From the NCBI RefSeq assembly GCF_021432385.1, contig NZ_JAEACT010000002.1:1693501-1757500 (forward strand): a stretch of 64,000 nt of DNA. Direction: 5' to 3'. The first letter of the stretch is position 1. Each line of letters begins with the position of its first letter. Positions 28,366-37,636 of this stretch are shown piece by piece. The notes below the pieces were generated by a model, which ran no database searches, had not been told where the DNA came from, and was given only the letters and a program-made list of their open reading frames with translations. This DNA is from Clostridium hydrogenum (lineage in GTDB: Bacteria; Bacillota; Clostridia; Clostridiales; Clostridiaceae). The position numbers and the translations under genes were made by a program.

Positions 28366-29421
28366 TTGAAATTATTAAATGAATTATTAAGAGCAACAAT
28401 TGAAAAAAAAGCATCAGATTTACATATTACAGTCGGGATTCCACCTGTTTTGAGAATAAATGGTAAACTTACAATGTTAGGTGATGAAAAAGTTTCACAA
28501 GATGATGCTGTTAAGTATACAAAAGAAATATTAGGTGATGAATATGAAAAGTATGTTAACACAGGAGAAGTTGATAAATCACATTCAGTTTCTGGTATAG
28601 GTAGATTTAGAGTTAACATATACAAGCAAAGAGGTAGTGATACTTTGGCAATAAGGACAGTTGAACTAAAGGTTCCTTCGCTTAAAGATTTAGAGTTTCC
28701 TAGCGTATTAAATGATTTGATAACTAAGAAAAGAGGTCTAGTTTTGGTTACGGGACCAACAGGTTCTGGTAAGAGCACTACACTTGCAGCAATGATTAAC
28801 GAAATTAATAGTACAAGATCAGAACATATTGTAACACTAGAAGAACCAATAGAATTTATACATAAACACAATAAGTCGATAATAAATCAAAGAGAAATAG
28901 GTAAGGATACATTATCATACAAAGCTGCATTAAAAGCTGTACTTAGAGAAGATCCAGATGTAATATTAATTGGTGAAATGAGAGATTTTGAAACTATATC
29001 AACGGCAATAACGGCAGCGGAAACAGGACATTTAGTTTTTTCAACATTGCATACTATTGGGGCAGCAAAAACAATAGATAGAATTATTGATGTTTTCCCA
29101 CTTTATCAGCAACAGCAAATTAGAATTCAATTAGCTGGCGTACTTCAAGGCATTATATCTCAACAGCTTATTCAAAAACAAGATGGTAAGGGTAGAATTG
29201 CTGCATTAGAAATTATGTTAGCCACACCAGCAATACAAAATTTAATAAGAGAGGGAAAAACCCATCAAATCGAGTCAATTATTCAAACGGGAGCAAAGTA
29301 TGGTATGAAAACAATGGATTCATCCATTGAAGAATTGTTTAAACAAGGGATTATTTCTTATGATTCAGCTATAGCTTCATGTGTTGACAGGGAATTTATG
29401 ACCAAAATGTTAGTGTTGTAA
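28366..29421 (+). CDS. pilT: Type IV pilus retraction ATPase PilT
   Basis: 351-residue secretion-type ATPase. N-terminal PAS-like region (ASDLHITVGIPPVLRINGKL), Walker A GPTGSGKST, the Asp box around VTLEEPIEF, a Walker B region DPDVILIGEMRD and the His box TGHLVFSTLHT. It drives pilus disassembly and twitching. No other pilus genes are near. The start is TTG 28366, about 10 bases after AGGGGG. A strong terminator follows. Confidence 0.94.
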   Translation: MKLLNELLRATIEKKASDLHITVGIPPVLRINGKLTMLGDEKVSQDDAVKYTKEILGDEYEKYVNTGEVDKSHSVSGIGRFRVNIYKQRGSDTLAIRTVELKVPSLKDLEFPSVLNDLITKKRGLVLVTGPTGSGKSTTLAAMINEINSTRSEHIVTLEEPIEFIHKHNKSIINQREIGKDTLSYKAALKAVLREDPDVILIGEMRDFETISTAITAAETGHLVFSTLHTIGAAKTIDRIIDVFPLYQQQQIRIQLAGVLQGIISQQLIQKQDGKGRIAALEIMLATPAIQNLIREGKTHQIESIIQTGAKYGMKTMDSSIEELFKQGIISYDSAIASCVDREFMTKMLVL

Positions 29422-29482
29422 TTTTTAATTTTTAGGTATATAATTTATTAATATAGAAAATATTAAATTAGCTATTAAAATT

Positions 29483-29510
29483 AAAAGCTCTGAATTATTC
29501 AGAGCTTTTA
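29483..29510 (+). terminator. Terminator of pilT
   Basis: AAAAGCTCTGAA and TTCAGAGCTTTT, a 12-bp perfect stem with a short loop ending in T's. Confidence 0.85.
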
Positions 29511-29606
29511 GTATGTAAGTTTTCTAAGAGCACTTAATTTTTGTTAAAATTATGCTATTTAACATAATAACTGTGCTAAAATAATTTTGACTAGGGGGGA
29601 TACATA

Positions 29607-30884
29607 GTGAATATAGTAAAAACCATGTTAAATATATTTTCACGTATTTTTACTGACACGGTTTTAATTATTACAATGTATTATCTATGTATATCATTTT
29701 TCGGTTTGTATAAGAAAAATGATAAAAGAAAAATCAAGCCAGAAAAAAGATTTGCACTTATAGTTGCAGCTCATAATGAAGAAGCAGTAATAAGTGGACT
29801 AATTCATAGCTTAAATAAATTAGATTATCCAAAGGAATTATATGATATATATGTAATTGCGGACAATTGTACTGATAATACTGCGAAAAATGCCAAAGAA
29901 AATGGTGCTTTGGTATATGAAAGATTTGATAAAGATAAACGAGGAAAAGGCTATGCACTAGAATGGATGTTTAGAAAAATATTTAAAATGAAAAAGAAAT
30001 ATGATTCAGTAGTGATATTTGATGCAGATAATTTAGTATCAAAAAACTTCCTAAATGAAATGAATAAAAAATTAGTTGAAGGATATAAGGTAGTTCAAGG
30101 ATACCTCGATAGTAAGAATCCGAGTGATTCATGGATAACGGGTAGTTATTCAATTGCATTTTGGTCAACAGATAGAATGGTTCAATTGTCAAGAAGTAAT
30201 ATTGGGCTTTCAAGTCAATTAGGTGGAACGGGTTTATGCATTGATATTGAAATTTTAAAAGAGCTAGGATGGGGAGCAACTTGCCTAACAGAGGATTTAG
30301 AGTTCACATGTAAGCTTGTATTAAATGGATATAAAGTAGGATGGGCTCATGAGGCTGTAGTTTATGATGAAAAGCCACTTAAATTAGTCCAATCTTGGCA
30401 TCAAAGAGTTAGATGGATGCAGGGATTTTCAGATGTTTGTAGTAGATACTTTTTTAAACTTTTAAAAAGGGCAATTACAAAAAGAAGTTTTGTGGCACTT
30501 GATTGTGCTATATACTCTATGCAACCTATAATAACAGTACTTCTTGGAGTAGCTGGAATTTTGAATTTAATACAATTTTCTTTCCAGGCTTCTGATTTTA
30601 TAGCAAAAGTTAGTTTAAGTTGGTTTTTTGGTGGTGTTACTATATTTAAAATTTTTGCTATATTAGTAGGCGTTTTTCAATATATATATACACCACTTGT
30701 AATAGCTATGGATGGGAAATTAACTTTTAAAGTGATTATATATTACATAATATGTTATCCTATTTATCTTTTAACATGGCTTCCAATAGCAATTATAGGT
30801 ATGATAAATAAAGATAAAAAAGAATGGAGTCATACAAGACATACTAGAAATGTTGATATATCTGATTTAGAAAAAGTAAATTAA
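29607..30884 (+). CDS. Membrane glycosyltransferase family 2, processive type
   Basis: 425 residues: one N-terminal membrane helix, a cytosolic GT-A domain (~45-290) and several C-terminal membrane helices (~300-410). The catalytic set of cellulose/chitin synthase-like enzymes is present: VAAHNEE, ADNCTDNT, FDADN, TEDLE and Q-x-x-RW (QRVRW). This suggests synthesis and export of a beta-linked polysaccharide. There is no PilZ domain or partner gene, and the donor sugar cannot be inferred. The start is GTG 29607 after GGGGGGA. Its own terminator follows, so it is probably a single-gene unit. Confidence 0.87.
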   Translation: MNIVKTMLNIFSRIFTDTVLIITMYYLCISFFGLYKKNDKRKIKPEKRFALIVAAHNEEAVISGLIHSLNKLDYPKELYDIYVIADNCTDNTAKNAKENGALVYERFDKDKRGKGYALEWMFRKIFKMKKKYDSVVIFDADNLVSKNFLNEMNKKLVEGYKVVQGYLDSKNPSDSWITGSYSIAFWSTDRMVQLSRSNIGLSSQLGGTGLCIDIEILKELGWGATCLTEDLEFTCKLVLNGYKVGWAHEAVVYDEKPLKLVQSWHQRVRWMQGFSDVCSRYFFKLLKRAITKRSFVALDCAIYSMQPIITVLLGVAGILNLIQFSFQASDFIAKVSLSWFFGGVTIFKIFAILVGVFQYIYTPLVIAMDGKLTFKVIIYYIICYPIYLLTWLPIAIIGMINKDKKEWSHTRHTRNVDISDLEKVN

Positions 30885-30885
30885 T

Positions 30886-30922
30886 AAAAAAGAGTAGATA
30901 TCTTGTATATCTACTCTTTTTT
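30886..30922 (+). terminator. Terminator of the glycosyltransferase gene
   Basis: AAAAAAGAGTAGATAT pairs with ATATCTACTCTTTTTT around a short loop; near-symmetric, so it may act in both directions. Confidence 0.85.
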
Positions 30923-31108
30923 GTATATACTATAGTTGGGATATATTTATCGACGATATTTAAAATTAATTAATATTTTATTAAAATTATTGGAGGAAAT
31001 ATTGTATTTATGTTGAATATATAATATGGAATAAGCTAAATTGTTTTTAAATTAAAGAATTTATATAATTTTTTCTGTATGTAAGTTCTCTTAAGGGGAG
31101 GGAAGCAA

Positions 31109-32368
31109 ATGGAAAATTATGTTGTAGGTATAGACATAGGCTCATCTAAAATATGTACAGCGGCAGGAAGAATTACTAACAGAGGAGAACTTCAAATAAT
31201 AGGTATAACTTCTTCAGAATGCAAAGGATTAAAGAAATCAATTGTTGTTAACATAGATAGGACAGCTGAGTCTATTAAAAAATGTATTGAAAAACTTGAA
31301 GTAATGCTTGATATTGAAATAGATGATGTTTATATAGCATTACCAGGTAGTATATGTGAACTAATACATAACAAAGCTGTTATTGCGGTATCTTCAGATG
31401 ATAGGGAAATTAAAAGAAGAGATGTAGATAGACTAATAGAATCTACTAAACTTATTTCACTACCGTCCGATAAAGAAATCATAGGAGTTGAACCTCAGCA
31501 ATTTATAGTAGATGGTTACGATAATATTAAAGATCCAATTGGAATGAGTGGCATGAGGTTGGAGGCAGATGTACAAGTTATCACAGCTCAATCAACAATT
31601 GTAAATAATTTGATTAAATGCGTTAATAAAGCTGGATTCAATGTTAAAGGAATGTGCTTTGAACCAAAAGCAGCTTCAAGTGTTGTGCTCAAGGCAGAGG
31701 AAAGGGAACTTGGATGTGCGCTTATTGATGTTGGTGCAGAAACAATAGATATAACGGTTGTTAAAAATGATAACATTTGTTATGTAGATTCCTTGCCAAT
31801 TGGAGGCAATAGTATTACTAATGATATTGCTTTGGGGATGAAGATTCCATTCAACGAAGCTGAAAAAATAAAATTAAAATATGGTGACATAGAAGAAAAT
31901 GACAGTAGCTTTAATGGAAAAATCAGTGTAAAATTGTCTTATAATGAAACAATTAATTTAGATTATAATTTTTTAAAACTTATAATAAAGTCTAGAATTG
32001 AAGAATTGTATGAGTTAGTTAAAAGGAAATTAGAAGATAGTGGCTATTATAGAGAAATAGCGAATGTTGTAGTAGTTGGTGGTGGTATTACTTTAATAAA
32101 AGGTGCAATAGAAAATGGAAATAGTATTATAGGAAAAAGTTTAAGAACTGGTTCTCCAAATTATGTAGGTGCATCTAATCCTATGTATGCCTCAGCGGTT
32201 GGTATAGTGAATGATATAAGTACAAGCTTAGGTTCTGTTGAGGGTGCGCTTAATTATGATAATAATGAAAGTGAATTGAAAGATTTTTGGAATAAAGGGA
32301 CTAAAAAAGGCCAGGAAGATGTAAATATTTTTTCAAGAGTAAAAGAATTTTTTACAGATCTTTTCTAA
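31109..32368 (+). CDS. ftsA: Cell division protein FtsA
   Basis: Actin-like protein that tethers FtsZ to the membrane. 419 residues. Nucleotide-binding phosphate 1 loop [12 protein letters not shown], phosphate 2 [14 protein letters not shown] and the adenosine motif [12 protein letters not shown] are visible. The C-terminus [14 protein letters not shown] is an amphipathic membrane-targeting helix. The ribosome site AGGGGAGGG precedes ATG 31109. ftsZ follows after 16 bases. Confidence 0.95.
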   Translation: MENYVVGIDIGSSKICTAAGRITNRGELQIIGITSSECKGLKKSIVVNIDRTAESIKKCIEKLEVMLDIEIDDVYIALPGSICELIHNKAVIAVSSDDREIKRRDVDRLIESTKLISLPSDKEIIGVEPQQFIVDGYDNIKDPIGMSGMRLEADVQVITAQSTIVNNLIKCVNKAGFNVKGMCFEPKAASSVVLKAEERELGCALIDVGAETIDITVVKNDNICYVDSLPIGGNSITNDIALGMKIPFNEAEKIKLKYGDIEENDSSFNGKISVKLSYNETINLDYNFLKLIIKSRIEELYELVKRKLEDSGYYREIANVVVVGGGITLIKGAIENGNSIIGKSLRTGSPNYVGASNPMYASAVGIVNDISTSLGSVEGALNYDNNESELKDFWNKGTKKGQEDVNIFSRVKEFFTDLF

Positions 32369-32384
32369 TGAGGGAGGTATTATT

Positions 32385-33512
32385 GTGCTTGATTTTGATG
32401 TTGATGTTCAACAATTTGCGCAAATAAAAGTAATTGGTTGCGGCGGTGGAGGAAATAACGCTGTTAATAGAATGATTGTGGAAGGATTAAAGAATGTAGA
32501 ATTTATAGCTATAAATACAGATAAGCAGGCTTTAGCTCTTTCTCAAGCTTCACAAAAAATTCAAATAGGAGATAAACTTACTAAGGGATTAGGGGCAGGT
32601 GCTAATCCTGAAATTGGTCGCAAGGCAGCAGAAGAAAGTAAAGATGAAATATCACAAGCAATTAAAGGTGCTGATATGGTATTCATAACAGCAGGAATGG
32701 GTGGAGGAACCGGAACAGGTGCTGCACCAGTAGTTGCAGAAATAGCTAAGTCCATGGGTATTTTAACTGTCGGAGTAGTTACAAAGCCATTTCCTTTTGA
32801 AGGAAGAAAAAGAATGCTTCATGCAGAAGATGGAATTAAGAGTTTAAAAGAAGGTGTGGATACCCTTGTAACTATACCAAATGAAAGATTGCTTGCAATT
32901 GTTGACAAAAAAACAACATTAGTTGATGCATTTAAATTAGCTGATGATGTATTAAAACAAGGTGTTCAAGGTATATCAGATTTGATTACTATTCCTGGAC
33001 TTGTTAATCTTGATTTTGCAGATGTAAGAGCAGTTATGATTGATAAAGGACTTGCTCATATGGGTGTTGGAAGGGGTGCTGGTGACACTAGAGCTGCAGA
33101 CGCAGCAAAACAGGCAATATCTAGCCCACTTTTAGAAACTTCAATTGTTGGAGCTACAGGAGTGCTTTTAAATGTTACAGGAGGTCCGGATCTTGGACTT
33201 TTAGAAATTAATGAAGCTGCTCAAGTTGTTCAAGAAGCTGCTGATCCAGATGCTAACATTATATTTGGTGCTGTTATAGATGAAAATTTAAAAGATGAAA
33301 TTAGAATAACTGTTATTGCAACTGGCTTTGAAAGTGAATTAGTAGCTAAAGAGCGTAAAGTTGACAATAATATTTCTTCTGAAGTTAATAAACCAGAAGA
33401 AGAAGCAGCAAGCGCACTTGATAATACAGGTTCGTTTGAAATTCATGATAAAAAAGAAGATTTAGACATACCAGCTTTTTTAAGAAGACAACATAATAAG
33501 AATAAATTTTAA
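32385..33512 (+). CDS. ftsZ: Cell division protein FtsZ
   Basis: Tubulin-like GTPase forming the division ring. 375 residues. [14 protein letters not shown] and the tubulin signature [11 protein letters not shown] are present, and the C-terminal tail peptide DIPAFLRRQ binds FtsA and other partners. The start is GTG 32385, 8 bases after GGGAGG. Cotranscribed with ftsA, ending at a strong terminator; the dcw cluster genes are not nearby. Confidence 0.98.
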   Translation: MLDFDVDVQQFAQIKVIGCGGGGNNAVNRMIVEGLKNVEFIAINTDKQALALSQASQKIQIGDKLTKGLGAGANPEIGRKAAEESKDEISQAIKGADMVFITAGMGGGTGTGAAPVVAEIAKSMGILTVGVVTKPFPFEGRKRMLHAEDGIKSLKEGVDTLVTIPNERLLAIVDKKTTLVDAFKLADDVLKQGVQGISDLITIPGLVNLDFADVRAVMIDKGLAHMGVGRGAGDTRAADAAKQAISSPLLETSIVGATGVLLNVTGGPDLGLLEINEAAQVVQEAADPDANIIFGAVIDENLKDEIRITVIATGFESELVAKERKVDNNISSEVNKPEEEAASALDNTGSFEIHDKKEDLDIPAFLRRQHNKNKF

Positions 33513-33540
33513 AAAAAGTGCTTATAGCACTTTTTTTTTA
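33512..33540 (+). terminator. Terminator of ftsAZ
   Basis: AAAGTGC-TTATA-GCACTTT with a run of nine T's. Confidence 0.88.
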
Positions 33541-33631
33541 CTTAAAATAATAGAAATTGCTACTAAGTATCAGTATAAAAAAAATATTATCAAAAATTAT
33601 AAATTAAAAAATGAATTCAATTGGTAAAAAA

Positions 33632-33663
33632 TGACAAAATTTTAAAATGATAAGTTATATAAT
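33632..33663 (+). promoter_or_regulatory. Possible Spo0A-dependent promoter of spoIIGA-sigE
   Basis: A TATAAT -10 (33658-33663) lacks a good -35. TGACAAA at 33632-33638, resembling a Spo0A box (TGNCGAA), lies where the -35 should be. This resembles the spoIIG promoter of Bacillus; it is inferred from layout. Confidence 0.4.
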
Positions 33664-33682
33664 ACTTTTAGGGGGGAGAAAT

Positions 33683-34483
33683 TTGGTTGTATTTTTAGAT
33701 GTATTAATATTTGAGAATGTTATAGTAAATACATTTTTATTGCATATAACAGCTCAAACTTTAATGATAAAGGTTAAATTAAAACGTTTATTTATATCTG
33801 GAGCTATTGGAGGAATATATGTTATAACTTTAGTTTTTCCACAATTAAGTTTTTTTTCAGGAATAGTATTTAAAATAATCGTTGCAGTATTAATGGTTTA
33901 TATTGCATTTAAAAATAAAAATGTATTATTTAATATAAAGGCAACTGTAATTTTAACAATATATTCAATGGCTCTAGCAGGTATTTGTTTATTTATTGAT
34001 TTTTACATGCATGGTAATTCTAAGTATAGTATATGGATTAATAATATACCTTATGAGTATGTGATGATTAGTATAATGATTTTGTATATGGTCATATATA
34101 GAATCACAGTATTTGTTAAAGATAGGAGAGACGTTTTTTCCTTAGTTTACAATGTAGAAATAGGGATAAATGATAAGCAAAAATTTGTAAGAGCATTTTT
34201 TGATACCGGAAATGAACTTAGGGAACCCGTAACGAATCTTCCAGTAATGATTGTTGAAAGAAGTTCTTTTGAAGATATTGTGATGAATGAAAAAGGTAAA
34301 TATTATATTCAATATCAAGTTGCTAGTGGGAAACCTGGAATTTTAGAAGCTTTTAAACCAACTTATGTTAAAATTTATAATGGAACTCAAGTAGAAATGA
34401 GGGATATGATTATAGCTTTAAGTGATAATAAATTGAGTAATTTCAATGAATATACAGCTCTTTTACCTAGAGGATGTATATAA
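33683..34483 (+). CDS. spoIIGA: Sporulation sigma-E factor processing peptidase SpoIIGA
   Basis: Membrane aspartic protease that cleaves pro-SigE. About five hydrophobic helices in residues 1-145, then a cytosolic protease domain with the catalytic motif DTGN at D174 (FFDTGNELREP). 266 residues. The frame runs back to 33647, but GGGGGGAG at 33671-33678 points to TTG 33683 as the start, giving MVVFLDVLIFENV, aligned with family N-termini. sigE follows after 15 bases: substrate and protease are in one operon. Confidence 0.92.
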   Translation: MVVFLDVLIFENVIVNTFLLHITAQTLMIKVKLKRLFISGAIGGIYVITLVFPQLSFFSGIVFKIIVAVLMVYIAFKNKNVLFNIKATVILTIYSMALAGICLFIDFYMHGNSKYSIWINNIPYEYVMISIMILYMVIYRITVFVKDRRDVFSLVYNVEIGINDKQKFVRAFFDTGNELREPVTNLPVMIVERSSFEDIVMNEKGKYYIQYQVASGKPGILEAFKPTYVKIYNGTQVEMRDMIIALSDNKLSNFNEYTALLPRGCI

Positions 34484-34498
34484 TAACGGAGGGGTTTT

Positions 34499-35206
34499 AT
34501 GGAGAGATTATTAATTTTTTTTAACAGGTTAGCAAGCAGAATAAAAATATTTGCTAGAAAGCTGTATTACATAGGTGGAAATGATGCTCTTCCACCGCCA
34601 TTATCCAAAGATGAAGAAGATAATTTGGTCAATAAACTTACCCTTGGGGATGAAAGTGTAAGATCAATTTTAATTGAAAGAAATTTAAGACTTGTTGTAT
34701 ATATAGCTAGGAAATTTGAAAATACAGGAGTTGGAGTAGAAGATTTAATATCTGTAGGTACAATAGGACTTATTAAAGCAGTTAATACTTTTGATCCAAG
34801 TAAAAAAATTAAATTGGCAACATATGCATCTAGGTGTATTGAAAATGAAATACTCATGTATTTAAGGAGAAATAGTAAAGTAAAAGCTGAAATATCATTT
34901 TATGAACCCTTAAATATAGATTGGGATGGAAATGAGTTATTACTATCAGATATATTAGGTACAGAAAACGATTGTGTATATAATTTTATAGAGGATGAAG
35001 TTGATAAACAGCTTCTTGTAATAGCTCTTCAAAAGTTAAATAAAAGAGAAAAGGAAATTGTCGAGCTTAGATATGGATTAACAGGAACAGGAGAGAAGAC
35101 TCAAAAGGAAGTTGCAGATATGCTTGGCATTTCTCAATCATATATATCAAGGTTAGAAAAAAGAATAATAAAAAGATTGAAAAGAGAAATAAATAAAATG
35201 ATATAG
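34499..35206 (+). CDS. sigE: Sporulation sigma factor SigE, with pro-sequence
   Basis: Early mother-cell sigma factor. 235 residues. The N-terminal ~28 residues, [18 protein letters not shown].., form the amphipathic pro-sequence removed by SpoIIGA. Region 2 ([24 protein letters not shown] in part, [18 protein letters not shown]) and region 4 with [16 protein letters not shown] follow. Close paralogue of sigK in the same window. Confidence 0.97.
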   Translation: MERLLIFFNRLASRIKIFARKLYYIGGNDALPPPLSKDEEDNLVNKLTLGDESVRSILIERNLRLVVYIARKFENTGVGVEDLISVGTIGLIKAVNTFDPSKKIKLATYASRCIENEILMYLRRNSKVKAEISFYEPLNIDWDGNELLLSDILGTENDCVYNFIEDEVDKQLLVIALQKLNKREKEIVELRYGLTGTGEKTQKEVADMLGISQSYISRLEKRIIKRLKREINKMI

Positions 35207-35216
35207 ATTGTCTTTC

Positions 35217-35246
35217 GTATAAAATAAGTTTCTTTAGGGAATAATT
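35217..35246 (+). promoter_or_regulatory. Forespore-type (SigF/SigG) promoter of sigG
   Basis: GTATA (35217-35221) and GGGAATAAT (35237-35245) with a 15-base spacer match the general SigF/SigG pattern. The -10 also forms an 8-bp perfect hairpin, GGAATAAT with ATTATTCC (35255-35262), just before the ribosome site. Confidence 0.6.
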
Positions 35247-35277
35247 TTAATGCTATTATTCCAAAGGGGCTGATAAA

Positions 35278-36051
35278 ATGGTTATAAATAAGGTGGAAAT
35301 ATGTGGAGTTAATACAGCGAAGCTTCCAGTATTAAAAGAAAAGGAAATGCGAGAGCTTTTAATTAGTATGAGAAATGGAAATACAGGATCAAGAGAAAGA
35401 TTTATTAAATGTAATTTAAGATTAGTTTTAAGTGTAATTCAAAGGTTTAATAATAGAGGTGAAAATGCAGATGATTTATTTCAAGTAGGCTGCATTGGAC
35501 TTATAAAATCCATTGATAACTTTGATTTAAGTCAAAATGTAAAATTTTCAACTTATGCAGTTCCAATGATTATAGGTGAAATTAGGAGATATTTAAGGGA
35601 TAATAATTCAATAAGAGTAAGTAGATCTTTAAGAGATATAGCTTACAGAGCACTGCAAGTTAGGGATAAATTTATAAGTAAAAATAATAAAGAACCTACG
35701 GTATCACAAATTGCAAAGGAGTTAAAAGTACCAAGAGAGGAAGTTATTTTTGCTTTAGATGCAATACAAGATCCTATATCGTTATTTGAACCAATATATC
35801 ACGATGATGGTGATGCAATATATGTTATGGATCAAATAAGTGATAATAAAAACTTGGATGACAGCTGGCTTCAAGATATATCTATTAAAGAAGCAATGAA
35901 AAAGTTAAATGATAGAGAAAAAATGATACTTAATATGCGTTTTTTTGATGGAAGAACACAGATGGAGGTTGCAGATGAAATAGGAATTTCACAAGCACAG
36001 GTATCTAGATTGGAAAAAACAGCTCTTAAACATATGAGAAAGTATGTTTAA
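35278..36051 (+). CDS. sigG: Sporulation sigma factor SigG
   Basis: Late forespore sigma factor. 257 residues, beginning NKVEICGVNTAKLPVL as typical of SigG. Region 2 (DDLFQVGCIGLIKSIDNFD, FSTYAVPMIIGEIRRYLRD), region 3 and region 4 (SQAQVSRLEKTALKHMRK) are complete. There is no pro-sequence. GGGG is about 9 bases before the ATG. The spoIIGA-sigE-sigG order is the standard Firmicute arrangement. Confidence 0.97.
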   Translation: MVINKVEICGVNTAKLPVLKEKEMRELLISMRNGNTGSRERFIKCNLRLVLSVIQRFNNRGENADDLFQVGCIGLIKSIDNFDLSQNVKFSTYAVPMIIGEIRRYLRDNNSIRVSRSLRDIAYRALQVRDKFISKNNKEPTVSQIAKELKVPREEVIFALDAIQDPISLFEPIYHDDGDAIYVMDQISDNKNLDDSWLQDISIKEAMKKLNDREKMILNMRFFDGRTQMEVADEIGISQAQVSRLEKTALKHMRKYV

Positions 36052-36092
36052 AAGGGGTTGGTAATGATTGTTAGGCATGTAATATAAAATTA

Positions 36093-36328
36093 ATGCGAAA
36101 CATTAAACTAGAGTAGAGAGTAAAGAGTAGAGAGTAGAGTGAAGGGTGATTTACCTTTCCTTGCGTCAGGTAAATCTTAAACTTAAATGTTGTCAGCTTT
36201 GCTGAACAACATTAGGAACGCGATTGCGTAAGCAATCAAAAAATAAGTTTTAAGATTTTCTGTAGCAAAGCGGAAGAAAATCATCCTTCACTGTACTTTG
36301 TACTCTGTACTCTGATAATGGTTCGCAT
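36093..36328. repeat. Heptamer-ended hairpin element, copy E4
   Basis: Lies between sigG and ylmC. Outer arms ATGCGAAAC (36093) and GGTTCGCAT (36320-36328), then a T-run. Left heptamers are mainly AGAGTAG/AGAGTAA in place of AGAGTAC; the right side keeps GTAC. The interior has TTTACC/GGTAAA, GTTGTCAGC-TTT-GCTGAACAAC, GATTGC-GTAA-GCAATC and TTTTCTGTAGC/GGAAGAAAA hairpins, with TCTTAAACTTA/TAAGTTTTAAGA as an inner closing pair. The downstream sequence ATTTAGTGCAATAA is shared with copy E2, so the unit may extend to about 36350. The remaining 70 bases before ylmC are plain AT-rich DNA. Confidence 0.87.
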
Positions 36329-36419
36329 TTTTTTATTTAGTGCAATAATTCTTTAGTTATAAATTATAACATTAATTAATATAGTTACATATATAGTTTA
36401 ATAGTCGGGGGTGGGACAA

Positions 36420-36671
36420 GTGTATTCTATTAATAATTTAAAGTCAATGGAAATTATAGATATTAACACGGGAACTAAGCTTGGGTTTATTAAGGATTTG
36501 AAAATAGATGTTGAGAACTATAAAATTTTAGCATTAACTATTCCGGATTCAAAAGGGTCGAAGTTTTTTTCAAAGAATGATGATATAGAAATAAAATGGG
36601 ATAAGATTAAAAAGATTGGCGTAGATGTAATACTAATAGATGGTGATAATTTATTTGATAATAGGGATTGA
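36420..36671 (+). CDS. ylmC: YlmC/YmxH family PRC-barrel sporulation protein
   Basis: 83-residue PRC-barrel protein: MEIIDINTGTKLGFIKDLKIDVENYKI and IEIKWDKIKKIGVDVILI (parts) match the YlmC/YmxH family, which lies beside sigE-sigG in many spore formers. The function is unknown. The start is GTG 36420, about 6 bases after GGGGGTGG; the in-frame GTG at 36411 overlaps the ribosome site. Confidence 0.85.
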   Translation: MYSINNLKSMEIIDINTGTKLGFIKDLKIDVENYKILALTIPDSKGSKFFSKNDDIEIKWDKIKKIGVDVILIDGDNLFDNRD

Positions 36672-36762
36672 ATATTACATGATAAAAAGGTTATAATTAT
36701 GTAGAGATAAACGGCTTTATTGGTTTATCTTTAGAAGTTTTTTTACAAAGGACGTGAAAGTA

Positions 36763-37218
36763 TTGAAATGCCCATTTTGCGGATACAGTGAAAGTAAGGT
36801 TGTAGATTCAAGATCTACAGAAGACAGCATGGCAATAAGAAGAAGGCGTGAATGCTTAAAATGCTCAAGACGTTATACTACATATGAAAAAGTCGAAGAT
36901 ATACCAATATTAGTTATAAAAAAGGATTCTAGCAGAGAATTCTTTGATAAATCAAAGATAATTAATGGACTTATAAAATCTTGTGAAAAAAGGCCAGTTT
37001 CAAGATCACAAATTGAAAATATTGCAGCTGAAATAGAGAAAAGTATAAGTAATAAAATGATTGCAGAAATTAAATCTGATGATATTGGTGAGATGGTTAT
37101 GGAAAAACTTAAAGATATAGATGAAATATCTTATGTGAGATTTGCATCTGTGTATAGGCAGTTTAAGGATATAAACACTTTTATGCAGGAATTATCTAAT
37201 TTAATAAATAAGAAATGA
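36763..37218 (+). CDS. nrdR: Transcriptional repressor NrdR
   Basis: Repressor of ribonucleotide reductase genes. 151 residues, the usual length. N-terminal zinc ribbon C3-x2-C6 and C31-x2-C34 ([22 protein letters not shown]), then an ATP-cone ([28 protein letters not shown] in part). The start is TTG 36763: AAAGGA lies 10 bases upstream and family members begin MKCPFC. The upstream GTG at 36754 would overlap the ribosome site. Confidence 0.96.
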   Translation: MKCPFCGYSESKVVDSRSTEDSMAIRRRRECLKCSRRYTTYEKVEDIPILVIKKDSSREFFDKSKIINGLIKSCEKRPVSRSQIENIAAEIEKSISNKMIAEIKSDDIGEMVMEKLKDIDEISYVRFASVYRQFKDINTFMQELSNLINKK

Positions 37219-37258
37219 GACTGTTAAACTAAGATTATTTAATGCGTAACTTAAAATT

Positions 37259-37491
37259 ATTGCGAACTAAAAATCAGAGTACAGAGTACAGTTAAGGTTG
37301 ATTTACCTTTCCTTACGTTAGGTAAATCTTAAACTTATATGTTGTTCAGCTTCGCCGAACAACATTGATGCCGCGATTGCGTAAGCAATCAAAAAATAAG
37401 TTATAAGATTTTCTGTAGCAAGGCGGAAGAAAATCATCCTTCACTGTATTCTGTACTCTGTCATCTGTACTCTGAATAAAAGGTTCGCAAT
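37259..37491. repeat. Heptamer-ended hairpin element, copy E5, with extra outer stem
   Basis: Between nrdR and pgeF. Arms ATTGCGAAC (37259) and GGTTCGCAAT (37482-37491). Left end has two heptamers, right end about four, so heptamer number varies. The interior has the TTTACC/GGTAAA, GTTGTTCAGC-TTC-GCCGAACAAC, GATTGC-GTAA-GCAATC and TTTTCTG/GGAAGAAAA hairpins. Outside the arms a further inverted pair, ATTATTTAATGCGTAAC (37234-37250) with GTTTGCGTATTAAATAAT (37499-37516), extends the stem. The middle hairpin differs on both sides from E2 yet still pairs. It accounts for most of the gap between nrdR and pgeF; the remainder is AT-rich and includes weak TTAAAT/TTAACA hexamers at 37564-37595. Confidence 0.87.
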
Positions 37492-37636
37492 ATTTATTGT
37501 TTGCGTATTAAATAATTTTGTGCGACAGCCTTATTTTTTATGCATGCTTTTATTAAGTTATTGTTAAATATGTTAAAAGAGTAATAATATTAACACAAAA
37601 AAACTAAATATGATAATATTAAATAGGGGGATAATT

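Noticed and set aside
28350..28871. Minus-strand frame of 173 codons opposite pilT
   Set aside because: Shadow of pilT, whose motifs are complete on the + strand.
30991..31040. Four-codon reading frame after GGAGGAA upstream of ftsA
   Set aside because: Too short to mean anything; probably chance in AT-rich DNA.
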